This document shows, one piece after another, positions 41,039-51,788 of a stretch of 64,000 nucleotides of DNA. This stretch comes from Eutreptiella sp. 'Long Island Sound 2002'. Lineage: Eukaryota; Euglenozoa; Euglenophyceae; Eutreptiales; Eutreptiaceae. Every line of letters starts with the position of its first letter. Positions within the stretch are counted from its first letter, which is position 1. Under the pieces are notes generated by a model. It worked only from the letters and a program-made list of their open reading frames with translations. It searched no databases and was not told where the DNA came from. The stretch is from contig OZ038384.1 of the NCBI GenBank assembly GCA_964036045.1, positions 21,381,000 to 21,444,999 on the forward strand. The letters are read 5' to 3'. Position numbers and translations under genes: made by a program.

Positions 41039-43867
41039 ATGGTAAACTGGCAAGAAGCGGGCAGGACGTGGCCGCGGCCCCACCCCCATGCAGTGCGCCT
41101 ACTGCGTGGGTTGGTCTGGGACCAGCACTACCGCCACAGCCACCCCCAGTGCGAAGGCGGCATGCCTGGGAGCTTCGAGCTCCGCACGGACATCGCCCCC
41201 GACCGCCTGCAGGCCGTGGAGGACTGGCTGCGGGCGGAAGGGTTCGCCTTTCGCTTCCAGCAGAGGCGCTGGAGGACGTGGACCCGGCCGGACAGGCCTG
41301 GCGAAGGCCTGCGCCCCGACGGGATTGAGGATGACGAGGAGCCCAACGTGTACCCGTCCGGCGCCTCGATCAATGTCTCCATGTGGGACATGACCGACAA
41401 GAACTTCCCGGAACCGGGGAGGGAGCGCAGGCTGCAGGGCAGCAGCAGCGCGTCTCCGGGGAAGGAGAAGCGGTCCGCCGGGGACAGGAAGCTGGACCGG
41501 AGGTGGCGGGAGTACCAGGAGTCCCTGGCCGCCGAAGCCGCCCAAGGCGCCAAGGGCGGAACCCCAGCCCCCAGTCCCCAATGGGCCAATGGTGGTCATC
41601 ACCCCGGCCACGCCACCCTCGGCGACTTCATCCAAGTCGCCAGGCAGACCAAGGCCAAGTCCCGTCCCCTGCTCCTGAAGCCCCAGCAGGTCTCAGCAGG
41701 CCCCAGCAGCGACGTGGAGTCGGCCCACCGCGGGAGGATGCCGGCCGACCAGGCCAGCTCCAGCAGCAGCGTTGCTCCCGACAGGAACGTGGCGCGCGCC
41801 TGTGAGAGCGTCTGTGGGGTGCCCTGCAACCTTCGGGTTGCCCGGCAACGGTCCAGGCAGCACAGCGCTGCCGTGGAGGGCGCCGTCGGCATCGCCCAGG
41901 AAGAGGCTGCGGAGTGGGCGCATGGCATGGCCATCCACGCCCAGACCGTGGCAGCCATTGCGGCCCGACTGACGGCCGTGGCCGCCTATGGGGCAGCGAC
42001 TGCCCAGGTCAACGGTGAGTTGGCGGCGGCCGACGAGGAGGCCCGCCTGACGCAGGAGGCCATTGCCTGCAGGGAGGCCGAGGTGAGGGCGCTGGAAGAG
42101 GCCCTTGCCCAAGAGAGGGCAGAGAAGGAGGCGGAGGAAAGGGCCCACGCCGATGCGACGGCAAAGGCCCAGGCAGACGCCGCCAAGAAGGACGCCATCG
42201 AGGCCGCGCGACGGAAGGTCGCTGAGGAGAAGGCCAAGACGGAGGCGGAGCTGGCGGCATTGGAAGCGCAGAAGGCGCGGCTGCAGCAGGCCCGGGAGGC
42301 CGAGGCGGCTCGCGTTCGGGAGGAAGCCCAGGTGCGGGCCGCCGCCGCCATTGCCGCCGCAATGGAGGAGGCAGAGGCCAAACTCCGCCGCGAGACTCCC
42401 CCGGGAGGATCACGAGTGGGGACCCTTCGAAAGCTTTTCGAAGGGGACGCCTCCTCCAGGATGACGCTGGACGAGGCCGACACGGGTAGCAGTGGGAGCA
42501 GTGGCCCCACTGCCCATCGACGGAGGAAGGGCAAGGGGAAGACCCCCGAGTGGCCGCGGAGGCCAGCGGGTGGACACCCCCACGACAGTGATCCCTCCTT
42601 CACCGCCAGCGACGGGGATGAACGAGGCCGCCGACATCGCCAAGTGGTGGCTTGGACGGGCGGAGGAGGCGGAGATGTCCCCATGGAACCGGAAGGTGAG
42701 GATGAGGATCTCCCTCCTCCCTACCGGAGCTCGGAGTCTTCGGAGACCGAGACGCCCAGGTGGGGCGACATGGACGAGGATGACGACATGGACTTTGGCA
42801 TCACGAAGAAGCGCCCATCCTCGGACCCACCGAGGCGACCCAGCGGAGGCCCATCGGGACCCCCGGGCTGAGGACCATCAGGACCCCCTGGAGGACGCCC
42901 ACCAAGCGGACCCCCTGGAGGCGGACCACCGGGCGGGGGAGGACCCCCTGGACCGGGCGGACCCGGCGGAGGCCCTCCTGGAGGACCCCCTGGGGACCCC
43001 GACGACCCACCAGGGAACAGCGACCCGGATACCACCTGGCGGTGGATTGTCTACCTCCGGAGGAGGGTCTTTTCCCTCGAGTGTGAGGTAGGCACGGGCA
43101 AGGGCGAGATGGCTCGCATCTCCAAGGTCGCCGCGCGCGCGCAGAAAGACCTGGACATCGCCAGGGCCGAGACCAGGCGGCTGAACACGGTCATCAGCGG
43201 CCTGCAGCTGAGGCTGGACGCGCTGGAAGCCCGTGGGAGCGTCGGCAGCGACCACCCAGCCCTGGAGTCTGGCTCGTCGGACGACGGCTGGGGACCCGGA
43301 CCAGGTCCAGGCAGACCCCACGCCCCCGGCGGAGCCCCCAGGAGTCGCCCCAGCGCCAGTGCCCCCTCTCTCACCGCCCCCTCTCACCACAGCGCAGGCC
43401 GCCGCAACGAGCGCGTGCCGCCCGGCAGTGGCAGTGAGGATTGGCGTGATGAGTTGCTCAGCTCGGACTACCACAACCGCCCTGCTCCACCGCGGACGCC
43501 TGTACGCCCCCGACGCCCGGCACCAGCCCCGGTGCCAATCCCAATGGCTGGAGGACGTTATGGTGGACTCAGGGACGAGGTCCCCAGAGGAGACGTGGAG
43601 TGGGATGTCGGCGAAGGTGAGGACCTGGACCTGGACCTGGAGGAGTTCGACATCAGCCCGCCGCATGGTGTACGACGGGAGGCTGCTGAACGCAGCCACC
43701 GGCGCCGTGATGAGGATGCGTACATGGAAGAAGTACGGCGTGAACATCTAGGTTCAGCGTGGCGGCCGTGGGAGTCCGTGGGCGAGGCCGATGGGAACCT
43801 CGGTCGACCTCGCGGCCGGCGTTCATGGTCTCTAAGGCCGCGGATGCCGCCGTGTGGGAAGACTTGA
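41039..43867 (+). pseudogene. Element D gag, N-terminal coiled-coil part
   Basis: The first ATG of the frame is at 41039. The opening 60 residues hold a compact domain (SFELRTDIAPDRLQAVEDWL ... FAFRFQQRRWRTW). A charged linker follows. From about residue 290 to 480 there is a long Ala/Glu-rich coiled coil (EEARLTQEAIACREAEVRAL and similar). A Pro/acidic region with LPPPY and a Gly/Pro-rich tract come next, where TGA at 42869-42871 interrupts (Gly expected). A second short coiled coil follows (ARAQKDLDIARAETRRLNTV). The LPPPY motif recalls late-domain or WW-binding motifs, which is speculative. The frame shifts near 43800 into the capsid-like frame. Confidence 0.7.
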
Positions 43868-45309
43868 AGGACATCAAGCCCCCCATGTACGACGGCAACC
43901 CCCTCAACCTCGACCGCTTCTTGGAGAAGCTGGACGATTGGGGGCTGACCGTCACTGAAGACCTACCTCGCGCGGATGTGGAGAGATATGTCTTCAGACG
44001 GTTCAGGTACCGCCTGCCGGAAGTGCTCGGCGAGCTATACTTCGTGGCGACCAAGGAGGGGAGAATCAAGACCCTCAAGGAAGCCAAGAAGTGGCTCAAC
44101 GAGCAGGAGCGGGTGGACGCTCCGCAGGTGGCGGCCAAGCGCTGGAAGTCCACCAAGCTTGAGCATGATGGACGGGAGATCCGCCTACGAGATTGGCGAG
44201 ACTTCCGAGGGAAATACACCCTTTTCCGCCGCAACGTGGAGGACTGGAACGAGGGTGACGAGCAGGCTCGCCTGCTCTCCATGCTGCCCGAAGCATGGAT
44301 CAAGAGGGTCACCAAGGAGGAATCCAAGCGGGCCAAGTCCAACCACACGGTCAAGATGATGCTCCCCAAAGAGTATCATACGAACGTGGTGGCTTGGGCG
44401 AAATAGAACGTGGCCCGGGATGTCAAACGGCACTCCCTGGGGAACGCTCTCCTCATCACTGTTTCGGGCGATCGCGAGAAGACCGCGATGTGGCGCCTTG
44501 ACGAGTGTGAGTTGAGCGGCCAGACCATCCGTCTGCAGGCCATTCCGGCGCGGATGAGCTGCGACGAGATCCTGGAGTGGGTTGCAGAGGAGCTGCTCAA
44601 GGAGTACCGGAACCTCCACCACACCCGCGGGTTGAGGCCCGGCGACCGCGACGTCAACTACGTTGGCGAGGGACCTGGCGGGGAAGCTGCCATGGACCCA
44701 GCGGGAGCCGGCGGCGATGAGACTCCCGTCGACGATGACGACGACGATGAGCCCGCCGAGGTGGCCGTGTGTGCCTTGGTGGCCAAGAACCTGAGCGCGG
44801 GGAGCAAGGCGGGAAACTGGAAGCCCCTGCAGCAGGGTTGGAGGAAGCAGGAGAAGAGGGACCCTCGCCGCATTGGCGACCCTCCGCTGTCCTTTGGGGA
44901 GTTCATACGAGCTCACCCTCAGGGCTGTTTCGTGTGTTATGGGAGGAAGCGAGGCTTCAACCATGACCACCGAACATGCCCCGTCCACAAGGCCGACACG
45001 GAGGCCTACAAGAAGGCGCACAGGTCGAAGAAGCGTGCGCCCGCGGGTATCCGGGAAGCCAAAGTGGAGGTCGACAAGGATGAGCTGGCCAAGCTGATGT
45101 CGTCGGTGGGGACCGAGTTCGCCAAGGAGATCCAGGAGATCAAGCGGAACTGGGTCCCCAGGTCGGACAACAAGAACAAGGAGAACAACCAGAATGACCA
45201 GAACAAGGACAAAGACAAGAACAAGGGTAAGAAAGGGGGAAGGAAGAAGGGCATCAACGAGGTTGATGCGGAGGAGAACACCCCTTCCTCCACAACCGAC
45301 GCCCCCTAG
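43759..45309 (+). pseudogene. Element D gag, capsid-like region and zinc knuckle
   Basis: The capsid-like part begins KPPMYDGNPLNLDRFLEKLDDW, a typical retrotransposon Gag opening, and runs through LFRRNVEDWNEGDEQARLL and LPEAWIKRV. TAG at 44404-44406 interrupts (element E has Gln at this place in NRRAKQNVG). The same frame then continues with MWRLDECELSGQTIRLQAI and SCDEILEWVAEELL to a knuckle at 44926-44979 with spacing CX2CX8HX4C, not the usual CX2CX4HX4C. A Lys/Asn-rich tail follows (KDKDKNKGKKGGRKKG). Element E has the same knuckle spacing. Confidence 0.82.
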
Positions 45310-45360
45310 CGGAGCCCCTGCAGCCAAGGGCCCCAGCTAGGGCGGTCGCAGGATGGTGAC

Positions 45361-45816
45361 TTGGGAAGCGCCGAACCATCCCAGTCGGGAGTCGATAAGC
45401 ACAAAGGGACTGCCGCGGGCGGAAGGCCCGGTCCGGCACCCAGTCGCGGAGGCGGGGTGAGGGCAAGTGAAGGCACGAACCCTTGCACCCGTCCGTCCTT
45501 CGCGACCAAGAATGTGTTTGATGTACTACAGGATCTATCCGAGAGTATCGGAGGATCACCCGGACCGCGGCTGGATGCTGCAGATGGGCAGCCTGAGCCC
45601 AGTGTCCACGACCTGCACCAGTCGCTTGTTGAGCTTCTGGAACGGCCGGAGATCCTGAGTTTGCACGCCGTGCGCCGTGTCGGTCGCGAGCGGCAGTTGC
45701 ATCTTAAGGTCTGTGCCTTATGCGGGGAAGTGGAAAAGGTCTTCGACGTGTTGGTCCACACGGGAACTCAAGTCAGCTTGGTTAAGGCTGGCCTACTTCC
45801 ACTGCAGAGTGTCTGA
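45361..45816 (+). pseudogene. Element D protease, first half, catalytic Asp lost
   Basis: After a spacer, the frame reaches LHAVRRVGRERQLHLKVC and FDVLVHTGTQVSLVKAGLL. The position equals VDTGAQVSLV of element E, so the catalytic DTG is HTG here. The frame then hits TGA at 45814-45816 because of a shift of about one base; the second protease strand lies in the next frame. Both faults make the protease inactive. Confidence 0.8.
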
Positions 45817-45845
45817 CCGACAGTCGGAAACCTGTCAGGCTGAAG

Positions 45846-47270
45846 GTGGCGAACGGCCAGTACATGGTGGGAGGCACGAAGGAAGCGGCCATTGGGCTGC
45901 AGTTCGTGAACCATCGTGAGCTGAGCCGCCCAGACCTCGGCAAGGAAATCCTCCTGCACGGTCGCTTCTACGAGGCCGAGATGGACTGGGACATGATCGT
46001 CGGGTACGATCTCATGATGGAGACGGACTACGGCGTCCTCCCGGCCCAGGCCTCAATGACACTGTACCAGGACGACCAACTCTCGTGGCTTTCGTCACCT
46101 GAGCACCATGTGGAATGCCAATGGATCCACCCCGAACGCAATCAGCTCGAAGTGGCCGCGCTGGACACTGAGCCAACTGGTCCTGCAAACCAGGAGTACG
46201 GCGTAAGGCCGGAAGTGGCGAGCCGAGTTGTCGCGGACTTGGGAGCTTCGGATCTGGCCCTGGATGCGTTCTCTTCAGGAACCTCCGCCCATCTTCGGGT
46301 GTGTGAGAAGTACTGGAGCGCACAGGACTCCGCGTGGAAGAAGCACTGGGGTCCGCATCAGGGATTGATGTGGATCCATTGCCCCCGTTGGGACATTCCA
46401 AGAGCGATAGCGAAGATTCGCAAGGACCGCTCCAAGGCAGTGCTGGTTGTTCCTATGGGATGCACCGAGGAGGAAAGTACCCGACATTGGGTAGCCTCAT
46501 TGACCAACATGACCTTAAACAAGGTCGTCCTACCGGCTGGAGAGAGTGTCTATCAGGACGCTAAGGGACAGCCCATGCCACCCCAGAGATGGCCAACGGA
46601 ATTCCACTATGTGGATGGGGGCCTTGATCAGGCCGACGCCACGGACTTCGTGTGTGTCAACCGCATCATAGCGGAGCCATGGCGGCAATGCTTTGCAGTT
46701 CCCCCTGTTGACATCGAAGAATCGGAATCGGAAGACCCCCTCACTGATGAGGAGTGGGATCTGGTTCAGGGGTATATGGATCAGCCCTTTCACGACTGGG
46801 GAAACCAGCGTGAGGGCAAAGGCCAGGACAAAGCGTGGTGGGAAGTGGACTCGATCGTCTCTGGTTCCTACGATGGAGATACCTTCGTAAGGAGGGTACT
46901 GGACCACTTGTCCAGCCAGGACGAGCCAATCGGGGGTAACCCACCCACCTACGTCGATCTATTCCGAGGCAAGACCAGAGATGGCCCTTTCGGCCACCTG
47001 GGAAGACCGCCTGAGCAGAAGACGAGCGGGGTCGCTACCCCTCAAGTAAGCTCCGTGGTTCAAGTGCCCGGAAAAGCCAAGGCGGAGTCCGATGACTGCC
47101 CCAAGATCCAGGCATTGAGGGCCAGGCTGAAGCAGAAGTATGGTGATACCTTCTTCAGCGGTAAGCCTGTGTTTCCCCCACCGGTGCGTGGACCGTATGG
47201 CGAGGCCAAGATACGACTGAAGCAGGACCCCCGTGTGTATCGGCACCGGGAGTTTGCCCTGAGGGGTTAG
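45846..47270 (+). pseudogene. Element D protease second half, Dam-like domain and RT start
   Basis: The frame opens inside the protease (KEAAIGLQF, WDMIVGYDLM). The Dam-like domain spans residues about 125-235: LALDAFSSGTSAHL, the YWSAQDSAWKKHWG block, LMWIHCPRWDIPRAIAKI and RSKAVLVVPMG followed by HWVASL. The order Asp-x-Phe, W-x-H/N-x-P, K-A-x-x-V-V-P, x-x-W matches the phage-type Dam fold, with the tetrapeptide changed to HCPR. An acidic linker (ESESEDPLTDEEWD) leads to the RT N-terminus (KIRLKQDPRVYRHREFAL). TAG at 47268-47270 interrupts where an acidic residue is expected from element E. Confidence 0.75.
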
Positions 47271-47282
47271 AGGAAAGAGGCC

Positions 47283-48203
47283 ATGGAGAAGATCCTCCGT
47301 GACTTCATCCAGAGAGGCTGGCTCGAGCCGTGCCAATCCGAATGGGCCTCTCCGTGCTTCGTCGTCCCCAAGAAGGTTGCCGGTGAGTGGCGGCTCGTGG
47401 TCGACTACCGCGGCCTGAACGCCCAAACGCAGCAGGACAGCTATACGCTGCCCCTCATTGAGGACATGCTGCAAAAGCAACACCGGCGGAGGATCTTCAC
47501 GGTGATTGACCTGAAACATGGTTATCATCAGATGCCTCTCGCCGAGGAGTCCCGTGCCTGCACAGCCATGAGCACCCCACTTGGACTTCCCCAGTGGAAG
47601 GTGATGCCCATGGGCGTTACCAACGGCAATGCGGCTTTTCAGCGAATGCTGGAGAACCTGCTTGAGCCGGTGCGCGACTGTGCGGACCCCTTCGTGGACG
47701 ACGTGATCATCGCGTCCGGGGACCCCAGTATGAGCTACGAGGAGCTCCTGGAGGCACACGAGAGGGACGTCACTCGAGTGCTAGACCTTCTGGTTCGGCA
47801 CAAACTCACGGGCAGCAGTGACAAGGCCACCATTGCGGTAAGCGAGGTGGTCTTCGCTGGCCACGTAGTCGGGAACGGGCAGCGAAAGCCCATACCTGGC
47901 AAGGTGGCTGCGATTGAGCACTGGAAAAAGCCCAAAACGGTCTCTGAGCTACGGGCGTATCTGGGGTTCTGCAATTACTACTCGGGGTATATCAAAATGT
48001 ATGCCGAGTATGCAGCCCCCATGACGACCATGCTCAAGGGCAACCGAGAGGAGACCAAGAAGGGGTCCAAGAAGGCTCTGGTCTGGACAGCTGAGTCCGA
48101 CCGTGCCTTTGAGGGGATGAAGCAGGCGCTGCTATCCGCAGTGGGTCTGCACCTCGTGGATCCCGACCGAGGGTTCGTCCTGCGCACCGACGCTTCCGAC
48201 TAG
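47283..48203 (+). pseudogene. Element D reverse transcriptase
   Basis: In the same frame as the segment before the TAG. Motifs in order: WLEPCQSEWASPCFVVPKK, WRLVVDYRGLN, FTVIDLKHGYHQMPL (first catalytic Asp), VMPMGVTNGNAAFQRML and ADPFVDDVIIASG (xxDD site). Then come VVFAGHVVGNG, GFCNYYSGYIKMY and ALVWTAESDRAFEGMK. It ends at the start of RNase H, LRTDASD followed by TAG (48201-48203), where Tyr stands in element E. The RT itself keeps all catalytic residues. Confidence 0.92.
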
Positions 48204-48215
48204 GCCATAGGCGCT

Positions 48216-48842
48216 GTGTTGGAGCAAGTGCTTGACGACGGGAGGCACGTGCCCGTGGCCATCTGGAGCCGAGTCCTGGCAGAAGGCCAGAGACGGACGT
48301 GGACGCCCCGTGAAAAGGAGGCGTATGCCATCGCCATGGCTCTCAGGAAATGGGCTGGGTACATAGCCCTCCATCCCGTCACCGTCTGCACCGACCATCA
48401 GAGTCTGCAGTCGTGGCACAAGGAGCACGTGGACACCCCCTCAGGTCCCGCCTCCCGAGGGGCAAGATGGCATGAGACCTTGGCAAAGTTCGACCTCACG
48501 GTTGTGTATATTCCTGGAAAGGATAACACCGTGTCGGACTGTCTCAGTAGGTGGGCCTATCCCGCCAGCAAGGGCATGACGGATATCTCTGCCCATGGCG
48601 ATGAGGCTGAGACCGCTGAAGCCAAGAGGATCATCAAAATGGAGCGCCTGATGGAGGAGGAGGGTGCCAAATGCTTCGTCGTCATGGCTGCAGATGCCCC
48701 TCTCGCGTCGAGGGTGAGCAGAGCGGTCAGTGTACTCGCCCCTGACGGAGCCGAGTCCGACAAGCACCTCTTCCCGGAGTCTTGCCTCCAGGACGACTGG
48801 ACCGACGATTACGCCAAGTCTGAGGCCTTTGCGGCCGAGTAG
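48216..48842 (+). pseudogene. Element D RNase H
   Basis: Continues in frame after TAG 48201-48203: AIGAVLEQ, PREKEAYAIAMALRKW (Glu), VCTDHQSLQSW (Asp) and GKDNTVSDCLSRWAY (Asp). The linker to the integrase (DEAETAEAKRII, KCFVVMA) is shared with element E. It ends at TAG 48840-48842, where element E has Trp. Confidence 0.9.
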
Positions 48843-48848
48843 AGGGCT

Positions 48849-50339
48849 GTGACCGACCCTGATGACGGGCAGAAGTGGCCAAAGGGGCTGACTGAGGAAG
48901 ATGGCAAGCTCTACCGGAATGGTAAGCTGCTAGTACCAGAGTCCCGGGTGCTCCAGCTGTGTGAAGCTTGGCACCACCACATGCTGCACCAAGGGGTCAA
49001 GAAGCAAGCTCTTGACATGCAGGGTCGGTTCGAGATCGACCATTACGTTCTCTACACCGCCATCAAGAAGGTCAGGAAGGGTTGCTCGGTCTGCCAGGCC
49101 TGCAATCCCGATAACCGGAACGTGGAGGGGGAACCCCAATGGACCCCGGTTCCTGACCAGCCCATGAAGAGCGTGGCCATGGACGTCTTCTCCATGCCCG
49201 AAGTGCACATTGGCAAGGAGACCTTTGACTGTGTGGTTCTCTGTGTGGACCGCCACAGCGGCTACGTTGTAGCCGTTCCGGCACGCAAAAAGGGGTTGCT
49301 TGCCAAGGAAGTGGCAGTCATGATGATTCGTCATTGGCTGACCGTCTTTGACATCCCCCGCACCATTTGCAGTGACCGAGGGCGCCAGTTTACTGGTGGC
49401 GGGTTCAAGGCTATGTGTTCCCTCATGGGGATACGTCATGCCAAGAGCGTCGCCTATCTCAGCCGGTCCAACGGCCGTGCTGAAGTGGCTGGACGGCAGC
49501 TGTTCGGGAAGCTGCGCAAGATCCACATCACCAATCCACGTCGGAACTGGTTTGAGGAGATCTGGCCTGCTCTGAAGGCCCATCATGACACCCCCGATCC
49601 GGGCGGTTTGTCCCCTCACCAGATTCTGTTCGGCAGGGACCCCCTGGGTAGAGGACTTCCCTTGTCTTGTGATGGCATGGCTATGGATGCCAAGGAATTC
49701 TTCGCGCGGCAAGAGCAAACGGCGCGGGACATCCGCCAGCAGCTCGAGAAGGAGCACGCTGAGCGTCAGAAGTCCGCCCCGAGCTCGACAGCGCAGAAGT
49801 TCAGGGTGGGAGACCCGGTGTGGGTGATCAGACCCCGCCCTATGGGCACCCACCGCACCAAGACCTGGTTCACACCCGGCGAGGTGGTCCGCAGGATTGG
49901 TGAGGACACCTACAGCATCAAGGTGGGTCACGGACAGTTCCGGGAGCGCCACGAGAGTCAACTCCGTGTGCGGGAACCCGACCTCCGTGGCCAACATGTG
50001 TCCCTGAGCTATGCCGCACATGAGGCTGATTCGGATGATGACTATTCTGGGCAGGACGACTATACTGTCGGGAAGTTTCTGGCTCAGCGTCCGAAAGCCT
50101 TGGCACCCGGAGGTCTGGAGTTCAAGGTTCGTTGGCGAGGCTATGGGCCGTCCCAGGATACCTGGGAACCCGTCTCCTCGTTCGTGCCGCGGGTCAATAC
50201 TCCCTTCATGGAGTACATCCGCAAGCACAAGACCAAGATCCACGTTTCGGACTTGGCAGCACTCAACTGGGGCGATTGCAGCCAGGGGTGCCTGATCAGC
50301 GCCCTGAGCTCTCCCCTGATGCGTTTTGAGCGCTTGTGA
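48849..50339 (+). pseudogene. Element D integrase and chromodomain
   Basis: Zinc region HHHMLHQGV ... CSVCQAC, then the DDE core: Asp in VAMDVF, Asp in ICSDRGRQF and Glu in SNGRAEVAG, all kept. A GDPVWVIRPRP strand and a GPY/F-like region (WFTPGEVVRRIGEDTYSIKV) follow. The chromodomain is complete: DDYTVGKFL, LEFKVRWRGYG, DTWEPVSSF and a C-terminal helix. The frame ends at TGA 50337-50339 after a short tail. This is the best preserved coding segment of D and probably resembles the working protein, but it lacks a start of its own because three TAG codons precede it in the polyprotein. Confidence 0.92.
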
Positions 50340-51777
50340 GGCCGACGAATCGTCCCTTACTTGCTTGCTCTCTTCCATCTTTCGGTGACAGAGTGGCCAT
50401 ATACCCCCCCCTGCTGAATCCAGAGGAGGATGGCCCCTCTCTTCAATTCTATTCGTCACTCCCCCCCTGCTGAATCCTTGGGAAACCAGGTGGGGCGACT
50501 GACCTTCATATTTCTGAGCTCTTGGGGCCTTGAAGCCCATACGACGTTGCGCAATGGATGCCGCTGTCATCGGCATTGCGAATTTTTGGTGTGTGGTCTG
50601 GTTCCATGGCACTTGCGGAATCCAGACCAGTCGACGTGTGTCAGCTGACTATATATGGCCTGAACTCAGGCGTTTTCCTGTCCATCCTCCCGCATTTGCC
50701 TTATCCTGACCGTGGCGTCGTTTGGCACTCTGTCCAGAGTGTGTTTACACGCCTATTTACCCCGCTTGTTTTGCTTCCCTGTTCCCCAGGATATGTGCAT
50801 TTGTATGTTACGATTGTCAGCCCATCACCGACAGATGGACTGTTTTCTTCCCCCCCGAGGGGATGCGAATCGCAATACAGAGGCGCCCTGAGTCGCCGTT
50901 TACATATTCATACACAGGGTCCAGCCTGGACCAGTACCACATTACATATTCTACTGTTTGAGTGCCTGTGATACCGTGTTGCCCTATTCGCTGTGATGTG
51001 GAGATCCTGATGGCGCCAGGCGGGAAGCCCAGTTGCCTGACTACACTCCCAGCGGTCCGCCGCTGTCAGTCCCAGTGTGAGCTTACCGATTCGCAGACGC
51101 ACTTGCAGTCGGATGGCGGCCTCCGGTGCTCCTGACCTCGGTCAGTCTGCCTGGGAAACTGGTGGTTTGAGGAGTCGACGCCTCCGCCCACACTGCATGA
51201 GGACTCCCTCATGTATGGGCTTCGTGGTAATAGGGCGAGGGAAAAGACGGCCTTGATGCCCGATCCCTTCAGGAGGAGCCCCCTTAAGATCACTTAAGGA
51301 GTTCGGCTGTATCACTCTGGACTCGCCTCGTATGGATATGGACATGGTGCGCCCGAGGAAGGACCCGTGGGGACTCTCCCCAGTCGGCGGGCCTTGGGAA
51401 GCTTGGGGTAGCCTGATGGATCTTTGTGGTCGCTCTCGACCTGTGGGACCACCTCGGTCGTCGTGTGTCGCCTATGTTGGCTGTGTATGCCACTGCCACT
51501 GTGGTGGTGACCGTAGCAGCCGGCACCCGGTGCGCCTGGTATGGGTTAACGGGTCCTTTGGATGCCGAACAATCGCCGCGAGGACGCGGGACTTGATACT
51601 TGATACTATACATGTGCTACGAGCTTTTACAGCATCATACCTATCTTACTGTGGGATTTGAACAGCCTGACCTGAATCAGCCTGAAGTGAGGATGTGACA
51701 CCCCCCCCTTCAGGAAATGGTCCTGGGTACCCGCTGCCATGCGTGGGTGTTATCGAGCCCCCCCCAGGGTTTGCTCT
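50340..51777 (+). other. Element D 3' non-coding region
   Basis: About 1.4 kb without a convincing gene. A block with CCCCCCTGCTGAATCC occurs twice (about 50405 and 50461). Confidence 0.6.
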
Positions 51778-51788
51778 AAGGAGAGGGG
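51778..51788 (+). other. Element D polypurine tract
   Basis: AAGGAGAGGGG directly precedes the 3' LTR start TGAAGCGG. Confidence 0.8.

Noticed and set aside
41986-42684. Ser/Ala-rich open frame on the minus strand
   Set aside because: Antisense of the Ala/Glu-rich coiled coil of D's gag; GC-rich codons leave all frames open.
44185-45327. Leu/Val-rich frame on the minus strand that could look like a membrane protein
   Set aside because: It lies opposite the gag zinc-knuckle region of D and is caused by the Lys/Asn/Asp codons on the coding strand.
48930-50612. Open frame of 560 codons on the minus strand
   Set aside because: It is the antisense of the D integrase and chromodomain, which have all family motifs in the plus frame.
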